Part shown: piece by piece, positions 1 to 7,642 of the stretch
Numbering within the stretch: the stretch's first letter is position 1
Layout: the number at the start of each line of letters is the position of its first letter
Assembly (NCBI RefSeq): GCF_003047265.1
Contig: NZ_PZYY01000002.1
Location: forward strand, 124,001 to 188,000
Length of the DNA: 64,000 bases
Direction: 5' to 3'
Source of the DNA: Nocardioides terrigena
GTDB lineage: Bacteria; Actinomycetota; Actinomycetes; Propionibacteriales; Nocardioidaceae
The notes under the pieces: generated by a model
Told to the model about the DNA's origin: nothing
The model's database searches: none
Seen by the model: the letters and a program-made list of their open reading frames with translations, nothing else
Program-made: the position numbers and the translations under genes

Positions 1-384
1 GGTCGCATCCTGGTCAACGAGCTGGCGATGCGCCCCCACAACACCGGCCACTGGACCCAGGACGGCGCCGTGACGTCCCAGTTCGAGAATCATCTGCGCG
101 CCGTCATGGACCTCCCGCTGGGTTCGCCGGCCCCCCGCAACCGCTGGACCGTGATGGTCAACATCCTCGGCGGGCCCACCGACAGCGGCCACCTCTACGA
201 CGGGCTCCCGCACGCGATGGCCCGCGACCCCCACCTGCGCGTGCACCTCTACGGCAAGGACCTGCGGCCCGGTCGCAAGGTCGGCCACGTCAACGCCTAC
301 GGCGACGACCTCGACGACTGCCTCGAGCGTGCGCGGCACGCCGCCGCCTGGTTCCGCGGCGACCTCGGCAACCACAGTGAGTGA
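1..384 (+). CDS. purK: N5-carboxyaminoimidazole ribonucleotide synthase, 3' end only
   Basis: C-terminal 127 residues of PurK, the ATP-grasp enzyme that carboxylates AIR to N5-CAIR in purine synthesis; the window edge removes the start. The remaining part reads [14 protein letters not shown], then SQFENHL and VMVNILGG, which are typical PurK C-terminal blocks (the family normally has NE.APRPHNSGH). The stop lies 11 bases before the purE ATG, so the two form the usual purK-purE operon. Cytosolic. The identification rests on these motifs and on the purE neighbour. Confidence 0.93.
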   Translation, partial: GRILVNELAMRPHNTGHWTQDGAVTSQFENHLRAVMDLPLGSPAPRNRWTVMVNILGGPTDSGHLYDGLPHAMARDPHLRVHLYGKDLRPGRKVGHVNAYGDDLDDCLERARHAAAWFRGDLGNHSE

Positions 385-395
385 AGGTGAGTGAG

Positions 396-911
396 ATGAC
401 TGCACGTGTCGGCATCGTGATGGGGTCGGACTCCGACTGGCCGGTGATGCAGGCGGCCGCCGAGGCGCTCGCCGAGTTCGACGTGGAGCTCGAGGCCGAC
501 GTCGTGAGCGCGCACCGGATGCCCGACGAGATGCTGGCCTACGGCCGCGAGGCCGCCGGCCGCGGCATCGAGGTCATCATCGCCGGCGCCGGCGGTGCGG
601 CCCACCTGCCCGGCATGCTCGCCGCGGTCACCCCGCTGCCGGTGATCGGCGTGCCGGTGCCCCTCAAGACCCTCGACGGGATGGACTCGCTGCTCTCCAT
701 CGTGCAGATGCCCGCGGGCGTGCCGGTGGCCACCGTCGCGATCGGCGGCGCACGCAACGCCGGGCTGCTCGCCGTCCGCATCCTCGCCAGCGGCGACGCC
801 GCCCTCCAGCAGCGGATGGTCGACTTCCAGGCCGAGCTGCGACAGGCGGCGACCGACAAGGGCGCCGTCGTCCGCGGTGCCGCCGACGGCAGCCGGAGGC
901 TCGGCTTCTGA
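396..911 (+). CDS. purE: N5-carboxyaminoimidazole ribonucleotide mutase PurE (class I)
   Basis: Converts N5-CAIR, the PurK product, to CAIR in purine biosynthesis. The 171-residue length fits class I PurE. Visible motifs are GSDSDW at 10-15 (substrate phosphate/ribose contact), SAHRMP with the catalytic His at 40, and [12 protein letters not shown] chose ATG 396 over GTG 381 because an AAGGTG ribosome-binding sequence lies 6 bases before it and because [11 protein letters not shown] is a normal PurE beginning. Operon with purK upstream. Confidence 0.95.
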   Translation: MTARVGIVMGSDSDWPVMQAAAEALAEFDVELEADVVSAHRMPDEMLAYGREAAGRGIEVIIAGAGGAAHLPGMLAAVTPLPVIGVPVPLKTLDGMDSLLSIVQMPAGVPVATVAIGGARNAGLLAVRILASGDAALQQRMVDFQAELRQAATDKGAVVRGAADGSRRLGF

Positions 912-949
912 GCGACCGGCCGGCCGCCGGCCGCCTCGTCGGGATCGAC

Positions 950-2086
950 GTGGCGCGCTGCCTGGCGCTGCTGGGCATGGTCGCCACCCACGTCCTGGTG
1001 GAGCGCGACCCCGACGGCTCCCTGTCCGTGAGCCAGGCGCTGGCCGGCGGGCGGGCCTCCGCGCTCTTCGCCGTGCTCGCGGGACTGAGCATCGCGCTGG
1101 TCACCGGTCGCGACCGGCCCTTCACCGGTGTCGCCCGTGTGCGCGCGTCGGCCGGGCTCGTGGTGCGGGCGGCGCTGGTGGCTGCCCTCGGCCTGCTGCT
1201 CGGGGCGGTCGACTCGGGGATCGCGGTGATCCTCACCTACTACGGCGTGCTCTTCGTGCTCGCGCTCCCGTTCGTCGGGCTCTCCGCCCGGGCCCTGGGC
1301 CTGCTGGCCGGTGCCTGGCTCGTGGTCGCCCCGGTGGTGTCCCACCTCGTGCGCCCGTCCCTTCCGGAGAGGCAGTTCTCCAGTCCCACCTTCGACCAGC
1401 TCGTGGACGATCCCGGGGGGCTGCTCGCCGAGCTCACCTTCACCGGCTACTACCCGGCCGTGCCGTGGCTGGCCTACGTGCTCGTCGGGATGGCCGTGGG
1501 GCGCCTCGACCTCACCTCGCGTCGTACGGCGGGGCTGCTGGCCGCCGGGGGTGCCGTCGCCGCGGTGCTCGCCACGGTGGTGTCACGGGCCCTCACGGCC
1601 CGGCCCGCGGTCCAGGAGGCGCTCCTCACCGATCCGCCCGCCCCCGACGCCGACGCCGCGGCCCTGCTCGACCGGATCTCCGCGGGCCTGCCCGGCACCA
1701 CGCCCACCGACGGCGCATGGCAGTGGCTGCTGGTCGTGGCCCCGCACACCGCCACCCCCTTCGACCTCCTGCAGACGATCGGCTCGGCGCTCCTCGTCGT
1801 CGGGCTGTGCCTGCTGGCCCTCGACGTGGTCGGGCCCGCCGGTCGACGCACCGCGGCGATCTTCTTCGGGGCCGGTGCGATGACGCTCACCCTCTACTCC
1901 GTGCACGTGGTCGCCCGCTCGCAGGACCTCCTGCCCGACGCGCTGCGCGACAGCTACTTCTTCCACGTGATGCTCCTGCTGGGGGTCGGCGCCGTGTTCG
2001 CGGCCACCCGCACCCGCGGGCCGCTCGAGGCGCTGGTGGGCGCCGCCTCCCGGGCGGTCGCCGGTCGCCCTAGGGTTGGCCCATGA
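950..2086 (+). CDS. Polytopic membrane protein, acyltransferase/HGSNAT-like or DUF418-like
   Basis: About 378 residues with roughly ten hydrophobic segments. The start region reads RLVGIDVARCLALLGMVATH, like the first helix of heparan-alpha-glucosaminide N-acetyltransferase-like (DUF1624) and DUF418 membrane proteins, where the G-x-D-x-x-R signature sits at the N-terminus. In this sequence that signature begins upstream of the only GTG (950); the reading frame is open back to CTG 908, which overlaps the purE stop, so the true start may be a rare codon near 908. The stop overlaps the next gene by ATGA. Substrate unknown. Membrane location is seen; enzyme class is inferred. Confidence 0.7.
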   Translation: MARCLALLGMVATHVLVERDPDGSLSVSQALAGGRASALFAVLAGLSIALVTGRDRPFTGVARVRASAGLVVRAALVAALGLLLGAVDSGIAVILTYYGVLFVLALPFVGLSARALGLLAGAWLVVAPVVSHLVRPSLPERQFSSPTFDQLVDDPGGLLAELTFTGYYPAVPWLAYVLVGMAVGRLDLTSRRTAGLLAAGGAVAAVLATVVSRALTARPAVQEALLTDPPAPDADAAALLDRISAGLPGTTPTDGAWQWLLVVAPHTATPFDLLQTIGSALLVVGLCLLALDVVGPAGRRTAAIFFGAGAMTLTLYSVHVVARSQDLLPDALRDSYFFHVMLLLGVGAVFAATRTRGPLEALVGAASRAVAGRPRVGP

Positions 2087-3066
2087 CGACTCGGTGGGGC
2101 ATCGCAGGGACCGGCGGCATGGCGGAGGCGTTCGTCCCCGACTTCGAGCACGTGCCGGACGCGGAGGTGGTGGCCGTCGGGTCGCGCAGCCGTGAGCGGG
2201 CCGCGGCCTTCGCGGCGACGTACGGCATCGAGGGCGCGCACACCTACGGCGAGCTGGTGCGTGCCGACATCGACGTCCTCTACGTCGCCACCCCGCACCC
2301 GCAGCACCACGCGCTGGCCCTGGCCGCCATCGAGGCCGGTGTCCCGGTGCTGGTCGAGAAGGCGTTCACCGCCACCCTGGCCGGGGCCCGCGAGGTCGTG
2401 GCCGCGGCCCGCGACAGGGGCGTCTTCTGCATGGAGGCGATGTGGACCCGCCTGCAGCCTGCCGTCGTGGAGGCCCGGCGCCTCGTGGACGCCGGCGAGA
2501 TCGGCGAGGTCGTCGCGGTCCAGGCCGACCTCGGCGCCCACCGCACCTACGACCCCGCCTCCCGGCTCTTCGACCCCGCGCTCGGCGGCGGCGCGATCCT
2601 CGACCTCGGGGTCTACCCCATCTCCTTCGCCCAGGACTTCCTCGGCACCCCCGACCGCGTCGTCGCGTCCGGGACGCGCTACCCCAACGGCACCGACGCG
2701 TCGGTGACGATGCACCTGGCGTACGACGACGGGCGCGGCGCCTCGCTGGCCTGCGCGCTCACCACCGAGACCCCGGGTCGCGCGGTGATCTGGGGGACCG
2801 GCGGCTCCATCGAGCTGCCGCCCCGCTTCCACCACCCCACGTCGCTCGTGGTCCGGCGCAACGGCCAGGAGGCCGAGACCCGGGACCTGCCCGCCCGCGG
2901 CCGGGGCTACAGCCACGAAATCGAGGAGGTCGGTCGCTGCCTGGCCGCCGGGCTCACCGAGTCACCGGTCGTGCCCCTGGACGACACGCTCGGTGTCCAG
3001 TGGGTCATGGAGGAGGCGCTGTCCCAGCTCGGCATCACGACGGCCGAGGGCAGCGTCGACCTCTAG
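2083..3066 (+). CDS. Gfo/Idh/MocA family NAD(P)-dependent oxidoreductase
   Basis: 327-residue cytosolic dehydrogenase acting on a sugar, inositol or related substrate that cannot be named from sequence. N-terminal Rossmann fold with GIAGTGGMA at 6-14. The family motif EKP is EKA here (92-94). The C-terminal domain carries GGGAILDLGVY (168-178), the conserved substrate-side block. The ATG overlaps the upstream stop (ATGA), but a TAGGGT box at 2071-2076, six bases before the ATG, suggests a separate leaderless transcript as well. The stop interlocks with the convergent arfB stop in CTAG. Confidence 0.9.
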   Translation: MTTRWGIAGTGGMAEAFVPDFEHVPDAEVVAVGSRSRERAAAFAATYGIEGAHTYGELVRADIDVLYVATPHPQHHALALAAIEAGVPVLVEKAFTATLAGAREVVAAARDRGVFCMEAMWTRLQPAVVEARRLVDAGEIGEVVAVQADLGAHRTYDPASRLFDPALGGGAILDLGVYPISFAQDFLGTPDRVVASGTRYPNGTDASVTMHLAYDDGRGASLACALTTETPGRAVIWGTGGSIELPPRFHHPTSLVVRRNGQEAETRDLPARGRGYSHEIEEVGRCLAAGLTESPVVPLDDTLGVQWVMEEALSQLGITTAEGSVDL

Positions 3067-3491
3067 TCCCGGACCCGGCCGCGCAGCGACTTCGTGTGGG
3101 CGCGCTCCTTCTTGGCCTGCAGCCGCCGCTCCTTGGACCCGCGCGTGGGGCGGGTGGCCCGGCGCGGGGGCGGGGGTGGCGCCAGGGCCTCGCGCAGCAA
3201 CGCGGCGAGCCGCTCGCGGGCGGCGACCCGGTTGCGGTGCTGCGAGCGGTGCTCCGAGGCGGCAATGGCCACGACGCCGTCCGGCCAGCGCCGCAGCGCC
3301 CGGGCCCGCTGCGCGTCGGTGAGCGTCGACGCCGTGCGGACGTCGTACTCGAGCTCGACGCGGCTGTCGGAGGTGTTGACCGACTGGCCGCCGGGGCCGG
3401 GGGAGCGGGAGAAGCGCTCGACGAGGTCGGCATCGGGGACCACCAGCCCCGACGGCAGTCCGGGACCGGGCGGGACGTGCAGGTCCTTCAC
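3063..3491 (-). CDS. arfB: Alternative ribosome-rescue factor / peptidyl-tRNA hydrolase ArfB (YaeJ-like)
   Basis: 142-residue class I release-factor-like protein that frees stalled ribosomes without a stop codon. The GGQ motif lies at 34-36 inside SPGPGGQSVNTSDSR, followed by the RF-1 domain strand VELEYD. The C-terminus is a long basic tail (KKERAHTKSLRGRVRD), the part that enters the empty mRNA channel in known ArfB. No codon-recognition domain is present, as expected. It starts at GTG 3491, which overlaps the upstream stop (GTGA), so it is probably translationally coupled to the CoA-binding gene. Confidence 0.92.
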   Translation of the reverse strand: MKDLHVPPGPGLPSGLVVPDADLVERFSRSPGPGGQSVNTSDSRVELEYDVRTASTLTDAQRARALRRWPDGVVAIAASEHRSQHRNRVAARERLAALLREALAPPPPPRRATRPTRGSKERRLQAKKERAHTKSLRGRVRD

Positions 3492-3904
3492 GCGCCCCGC
3501 TTGCGCCACTCGATGGCCGGGCAGGTGTCCATGACCATGGGCACGCCGGCGGCGGTCGTCCGGTCGTACGCCGCCTCGTCGACCACGCCGAGCTGGAACC
3601 ACACGCCCTTCGCCCCGATGGCCACGGCCTGGTCGGCGAACTCCCCGGCCGCCTCCGAGCGGCGGAAGACGTCCACGACGTCGACCGGGAACGGGATGTC
3701 GGCCAGGGTCGCGTAGCCCTGCTCGCCGAGCACGGTGGGGGCGTCGGGGTGGACCGGGACGATCCGCTTGCCGCGCCGCTGGAGCAGGCCCGCGATGGAG
3801 TACGCCGTGCGGCCGGTGTCGCCGGACAGGCCGACGACGGCCCAGGTCTCGAGGTCGTCGAGCATGCGGTCGACGGTTGCGGGGTCCTGCCAGTCCGAGC
3901 TCAT
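3488..3904 (-). CDS. CoA-binding domain protein (YccU-like)
   Basis: 138-residue single-domain protein with the succinyl-CoA-ligase-type CoA-binding Rossmann fold: WAVVGLSGDTGRTAYSIAGL, then GKRIVPVHP, matching the YccU family. Role unknown; the family is small, cytosolic and widespread. A TACCGT box (minus strand, 3916-3911) lies six bases before the ATG, so the mRNA is probably leaderless. First gene of a two-gene unit with arfB. Confidence 0.88.
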   Translation of the reverse strand: MSSDWQDPATVDRMLDDLETWAVVGLSGDTGRTAYSIAGLLQRRGKRIVPVHPDAPTVLGEQGYATLADIPFPVDVVDVFRRSEAAGEFADQAVAIGAKGVWFQLGVVDEAAYDRTTAAGVPMVMDTCPAIEWRKRGA

Positions 3905-3920
3905 GGCGCCACGGTAGCGC

Positions 3921-5279
3921 TCACTCCTCGGTCCCGAGCCGGCTCCGGGCTTTGGCGACGACGGCCTCCATGGCCGTCTTGAGGGTGTAGCTGTCGAGCG
4001 ACTCGGACTCCGGGAGCCGGTCCCTGCCCCGACGCTCCACGACCTGCCCGGCCTCGAGCTCGATGACGTAGCGGTCCAGAAGCGCGTAGTAGTGGGCGTC
4101 CCCCTGCTGGGTCACGAGCACGTAGGACGCGTCCACGTCGTACAGCCCGCCCGCCTGGAGCCCCGCGCGGATCGCCCGCACCCGTCCCAGACCGGGGTCC
4201 GGGTCGCCGAACACGAGGTTGGAGAGGTATGAGTCGAGCACCTCCTCGGGCTCGTCCTGCGGTGCGACGTACTGCAGGCGCAACGAGGCCGTGTGGTCGC
4301 CGTCGACGTCGGAACGCTCGCACGAGCTGTCGTGGGAGCGGCCCGCCTGACTGTCCGAGGTCAGGTTGACGTCGGGTACGGCGTCGACCGAGCGCAGCGA
4401 GACCTCCTCCAGCGGGACGCCGGGGAAGAGCAGCTCGACCGCCTCGGCGTCGAGCAGCGAGCACGGGGCGAGGAACGTCGGCCAGTCGTCGTCCTGCACG
4501 AACCAGGGATCGGTCGGCGTCCCCAGGTCCGGGTCGCCGACGCGGTCGAGCGCCTCGGTCAGGACCCGCTCGGCGAGCTCTGCGTCCCGCTGGGTGAGGT
4601 CGTCGGTGATCCCCGAGTCCCGCTTGCGGCTGAAGGTCAGGACCACGCTGCCCGTGGTGGCGATGAACGAGTTGGTGCCGACCCGCCACAGGACGCGGTC
4701 GTCGATCCCGGGGAGGCGCACGCCGCCGACGGACTCCTGCCCCTGCTCGATGATGTCGCGCATGGCCTGGACGAACTCGGAGAAGGGACTCCCGGCGTCC
4801 ACCCCCGGGGGGAGCTTGCCGTCCCCGAACATCTTCACCGTGCGCCACTCGGTCGCGGCCTGCCTCTCGGTGCGGTACTGGTCGACCGACAGAGTGGCCT
4901 GGGTGCCTGCCTGGTCGCCGAAGGCGTAGGTGCACGACGAGGAGATGCGCTGGCCGGAGACCGTGCCCTTCATCTGCGCCATCTCGTCCTCGCCCACCGA
5001 CAGCGCCCGGCCGCGCTCGGCGAAGTCCGCCTCGTCGGTCAGGGGGAGGAGCTCGGTGGCGTCGTCGGGGGTGAGGAGCCGGCAGGGCCACACGTACGGG
5101 TGCTCGCCGACGGTGACGGCCGGTTCCTCGGCCGGTTCCTCGCCGTTCCCGTCCCCGTGGCTCGGCGCCGACGTCGACGCCTCGTCGCCGGGCTGGCCGG
5201 CGGTGGAGTCACCACCCGAGCAGCCGGTCAGGGGCAGGAGGACCAGCAGGGTGGTGGCGAGGAGCGGAGTGCGACGCAT
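3921..5279 (-). CDS. Secreted lipoprotein with two DUF3558-like domains
   Basis: 452 residues. Signal peptide MRRTPLLATTLLVLLPLTGC with lipobox LTGC, so the Cys is lipidated and the protein is anchored outside the membrane. An acidic, Gly/Ser/Glu-rich linker follows. The body holds two related blocks: WPCRLLTPDDATELLP near 74 and FLAPCSLLDAEAVELLFP near 260, each followed later by a lone Cys (SSCTYAFG; SSCERSD). This suggests an internally duplicated DUF3558-type domain with one disulfide per copy. I used ATG 5279 rather than TTG 5312 because it places the lipobox correctly. Function unknown. Confidence 0.78.
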   Translation of the reverse strand: MRRTPLLATTLLVLLPLTGCSGGDSTAGQPGDEASTSAPSHGDGNGEEPAEEPAVTVGEHPYVWPCRLLTPDDATELLPLTDEADFAERGRALSVGEDEMAQMKGTVSGQRISSSCTYAFGDQAGTQATLSVDQYRTERQAATEWRTVKMFGDGKLPPGVDAGSPFSEFVQAMRDIIEQGQESVGGVRLPGIDDRVLWRVGTNSFIATTGSVVLTFSRKRDSGITDDLTQRDAELAERVLTEALDRVGDPDLGTPTDPWFVQDDDWPTFLAPCSLLDAEAVELLFPGVPLEEVSLRSVDAVPDVNLTSDSQAGRSHDSSCERSDVDGDHTASLRLQYVAPQDEPEEVLDSYLSNLVFGDPDPGLGRVRAIRAGLQAGGLYDVDASYVLVTQQGDAHYYALLDRYVIELEAGQVVERRGRDRLPESESLDSYTLKTAMEAVVAKARSRLGTEE

Positions 5280-5346
5280 GCGCAGGGACTGCCCCGTGCG
5301 GAGGCGGCGCAAACCACGGGGTTACCCATCGGTAGATCGTGGGGTG

Positions 5347-5375
5347 TTGACACGCCGCGAACGGGTGTCACTGTG
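5347..5375 (+). promoter_or_regulatory. Probable promoter of the lysine-rich secreted protein gene
   Basis: TTGACA at 5347-5352, a 16-base spacer and CACTGT at 5369-5374 form a housekeeping-type promoter. The transcript would carry about 35 bases of leader with GGAGGG upstream of ATG 5418. Confidence 0.5.
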
Positions 5376-5417
5376 GTTGGGTGTGACCGCACACACATCC
5401 ACGGAGGGATACCCCAC

Positions 5418-6281
5418 ATGTTGCACACCTCAACCCGGCGCCTCGGCGCCGCAGTCGCCGCCACCGCACTGAGCGCCGGCGCCCTCGTCGCCGTCTCGGC
5501 GCCGGCCGCCAACGCTGGCATGGCGACCAACAACTACCTCTGCGTCAACGCTGTTGCTGGCACGATCCCGGTCAACGTAGTGACCGACGTAACCCTTCCG
5601 CCCACGGCGCCTGCGGGCTTCGACGTCCCGGCTGACCTGCTCGACGTGAAGAACAAGGTCACAATCCCCAACCAGGCCAAGGCTCTGTTCACCCAGTTCG
5701 GTGTGACGAAGGTCGACATGACCGACTTCAAGCTGACGCTCGGTGAGGGCGCAGTCGGCGCCGGATCACTCGCGGTTGCTCCTGCAGCCTTCGTGGACAA
5801 CGGGAACGGCACGTCCACCGCAGACATCAATGGCAAGAACGCCGCCTTCGCGACCCCGGCAGCCGGCACGTACGTCGTGAGCGCCCCGGTCAGCTACGCG
5901 CTGATCGCGACCCTGGGCAACGGCAGCAATGCCGAGTTCGTGTGCACCAACACGGCTGCACCCACCTCCGTCGGCACGGTAGCGGTCGCTGCCAACGAGT
6001 CGACGACCAAGGCCAAGCCGGCCAAGCAGCCCACGCCGCTCGGCAAGAAGACCAAGCTCAAGGTCGTCGTGGACGCCGACAACGAGGTCCCCAGCGGCAA
6101 GGTGAAGGTCAAGAAGGGCAAGAAGGTCGTTGGCAAGGGCTCGCTCAACGCCAAGGGCAAGGTCACCATCACCCTCAAGAAGAAGCTGCCCAAGGGCAAG
6201 ACCGTCGTGAAGGTGCTCTACTCCGGTGATGACTACACCGAGAGCTCGCGCGACAAGAAGGTCGTCATCAAGGTCAAGTGA
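5418..6281 (+). CDS. Secreted protein, DUF6801-like plus lysine-rich Ig-like domain
   Basis: 287 residues. Signal peptide 1-33 ends in PAANA. A middle domain (about 38-190) opens with YLCVNAVAG and closes with EFVCTN, a likely disulfide pair, and resembles the DUF6801 secreted domain. The C-terminal 85 residues form an Ig-like repeat with VPSGKVKVKKGKKVVG and VLYSGDDYTESS, extremely rich in lysine. ATG 5418 has GGAGGG upstream. Codon use in the first two thirds (many GTT, GCT, ATC, ACG) is less GC-biased than in the neighbours. A hairpin terminator follows. Likely a wall- or matrix-associated protein; function unknown. Confidence 0.75.
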   Translation: MLHTSTRRLGAAVAATALSAGALVAVSAPAANAGMATNNYLCVNAVAGTIPVNVVTDVTLPPTAPAGFDVPADLLDVKNKVTIPNQAKALFTQFGVTKVDMTDFKLTLGEGAVGAGSLAVAPAAFVDNGNGTSTADINGKNAAFATPAAGTYVVSAPVSYALIATLGNGSNAEFVCTNTAAPTSVGTVAVAANESTTKAKPAKQPTPLGKKTKLKVVVDADNEVPSGKVKVKKGKKVVGKGSLNAKGKVTITLKKKLPKGKTVVKVLYSGDDYTESSRDKKVVIKVK

Positions 6282-6298
6282 CCCTGTTCTCCTGATCG

Positions 6299-6334
6299 GA
6301 CGCCCGGTCGGTGCCTCGGCACCGGCCGGGCGTC
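6299..6334 (+). terminator. Strong intrinsic hairpin after the secreted protein gene
   Basis: 17-bp stem starting GACGCCCGG and ending CCGGGCGTC with a two-base loop and one G-T pair. It lies 18 bases after the stop at 6281 and before the acyl-CoA dehydrogenase promoter. Confidence 0.75.
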
Positions 6335-6392
6335 CGTCATGTACGCCGACCGGCGTCGCCCGAGCCGGTTACCGGCAAGTAGAATTCGTCCC

Positions 6393-7559
6393 ATGAGCGA
6401 CTTCTACGCCCTCTCCGAGGAGCACCAGGCCATCCGCGCCGCCGTCCGTGACCTGTGCGACGCCAAGGTGGCGCCGTACGCCGCGGCGGTGGACGAGGAG
6501 GCGCGCTACCCGCAGGAGGCGGCCGACGCGCTGCTGGCCGCCGACTTCCACGCCCCGCACGTGCCGGAGGAGTACGGCGGTGCGGGCGCGGACGCGCTGG
6601 CCACGGTGCTGGTCATCGAGGAGGTCGCCCGGGCGTGCGTCTCGTCCTCGCTCATCCCGGCGGTCAACAAGCTCGGCTCGCTGCCGGTGCAGATCGCGGG
6701 CTCGGAGGAGCTGAAGCAGAAGTACCTCACCAAGCTGGCGGCCGGCGAGGGCGGTTTCTCCTACTGCCTCTCCGAGCCCGACGCCGGCTCGGACGCGGGT
6801 GGGATGAAGACCCGCGCGGTGCGCGACGGCGACGAGTGGGTCCTCGACGGGGTCAAGCGCTGGATCACCAACGCGGGGGAGTCAAAGTTCTACACCGTCA
6901 TGGCGGTCACCGACGTCGAGAAGAAGACCCGTGGCGGGGTGTCGGCGTTCGTGGTGGAGAAGTCGGATCCGGGCGTCTCCTTCGGGGCGCCGGAGAAGAA
7001 GCTCGGCATCAAGGGCTCCCCGACGCGTGAGGTCTACCTCGACAAGGTCCGGATCCCCGCGGACCGGATGATCGGCGCGGAGGGCACCGGTTTTGCGACC
7101 GCGATGGCGACCCTCGACCACACCCGCGTCACCATCGCCGCTCAGGCGGTCGGCGTGGCCCAGGGTGCGCTGGACTACGCGCTGGACTACGCGAAGGAAC
7201 GCCAGCAGTTCGGGAAGTCGATCGCGGAGTTCCAGGGGCTGCAGTTCATGCTCGCCGACATGGGGATGAAGGTCGAGGCGGCCCGTCAGATGACGTACGC
7301 CGCCGCGGGTCGCTCGGAGCGGGGCGACAAGGACCTGACGTTCTTCGGGGCGGCGGCCAAGTGCTTCGCCTCCGACGTGGCGATGGAGGTCACGGTCAAC
7401 GCGGTCCAGGTCCTCGGCGGCTACGGCTTCACCCGTGACTACCCGGTCGAGCGGATGATGCGTGACGCCAAGATCACCCAGATCTACGAGGGCACCAACC
7501 AGGTCCAGCGGATCGTGATGGCCCGCCAGCTCCTCGCCGGGGTGCAGTCGCACCTCTGA
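6393..7559 (+). CDS. Acyl-CoA dehydrogenase
   Basis: 388-residue FAD flavoenzyme that introduces a trans double bond into acyl-CoA and passes electrons to ETF. Conserved blocks are YCLSEPDAGSDAG (FAD/substrate), WITNAG, GIKGSPT, and the C-terminal QVLGGYGFTRDYPVERMMRDAKITQIYEGTNQ in which YEGTNQ carries the catalytic Glu position of this family. Length is normal for short/branched-chain acyl-CoA dehydrogenases. A TAGAAT box at 6380-6385 lies seven bases before ATG 6393, so the message is probably leaderless. Chain-length preference cannot be read from the sequence. Confidence 0.95.
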   Translation: MSDFYALSEEHQAIRAAVRDLCDAKVAPYAAAVDEEARYPQEAADALLAADFHAPHVPEEYGGAGADALATVLVIEEVARACVSSSLIPAVNKLGSLPVQIAGSEELKQKYLTKLAAGEGGFSYCLSEPDAGSDAGGMKTRAVRDGDEWVLDGVKRWITNAGESKFYTVMAVTDVEKKTRGGVSAFVVEKSDPGVSFGAPEKKLGIKGSPTREVYLDKVRIPADRMIGAEGTGFATAMATLDHTRVTIAAQAVGVAQGALDYALDYAKERQQFGKSIAEFQGLQFMLADMGMKVEAARQMTYAAAGRSERGDKDLTFFGAAAKCFASDVAMEVTVNAVQVLGGYGFTRDYPVERMMRDAKITQIYEGTNQVQRIVMARQLLAGVQSHL

Positions 7560-7577
7560 GCCGTTGGGATCGTTCCC

Positions 7578-7607
7578 CAGCATTCCCCAAGGTGCGGTGC
7601 CCAGAAT
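7578..7607 (+). promoter_or_regulatory. Copper-module activator box and promoter, site A (multicopper oxidase 1)
   Basis: CAAGGTG at 7588-7594, exactly 7 bases, then CAGAAT at 7602-7607 as -10. Ten bases upstream lies the diverged copy TTCCCCAG (TTCCCCAAGG repeats the block). The same arrangement occurs at four other promoters of this module. Start codon 35 bases downstream with a GGGGAGGG ribosome-binding site. Confidence 0.7.
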
Positions 7608-7642
7608 CTTTCGGGACGGTCTCTGATTGCCGGGGAGGGCTC

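Noticed and set aside
539..1345. Long open frames on the strand opposite purE and the membrane protein gene
   Set aside because: Typical antisense shadows in high-GC DNA; translation shows Arg/Gly/Pro-rich sequence without motifs. The same applies to other long antisense frames, for instance over 30888-33518 and 57301-60156.
6040..6280. Repeated AAG-rich words suggesting a DNA repeat
   Set aside because: Explained by the lysine-rich coding sequence of the Ig-like domain.
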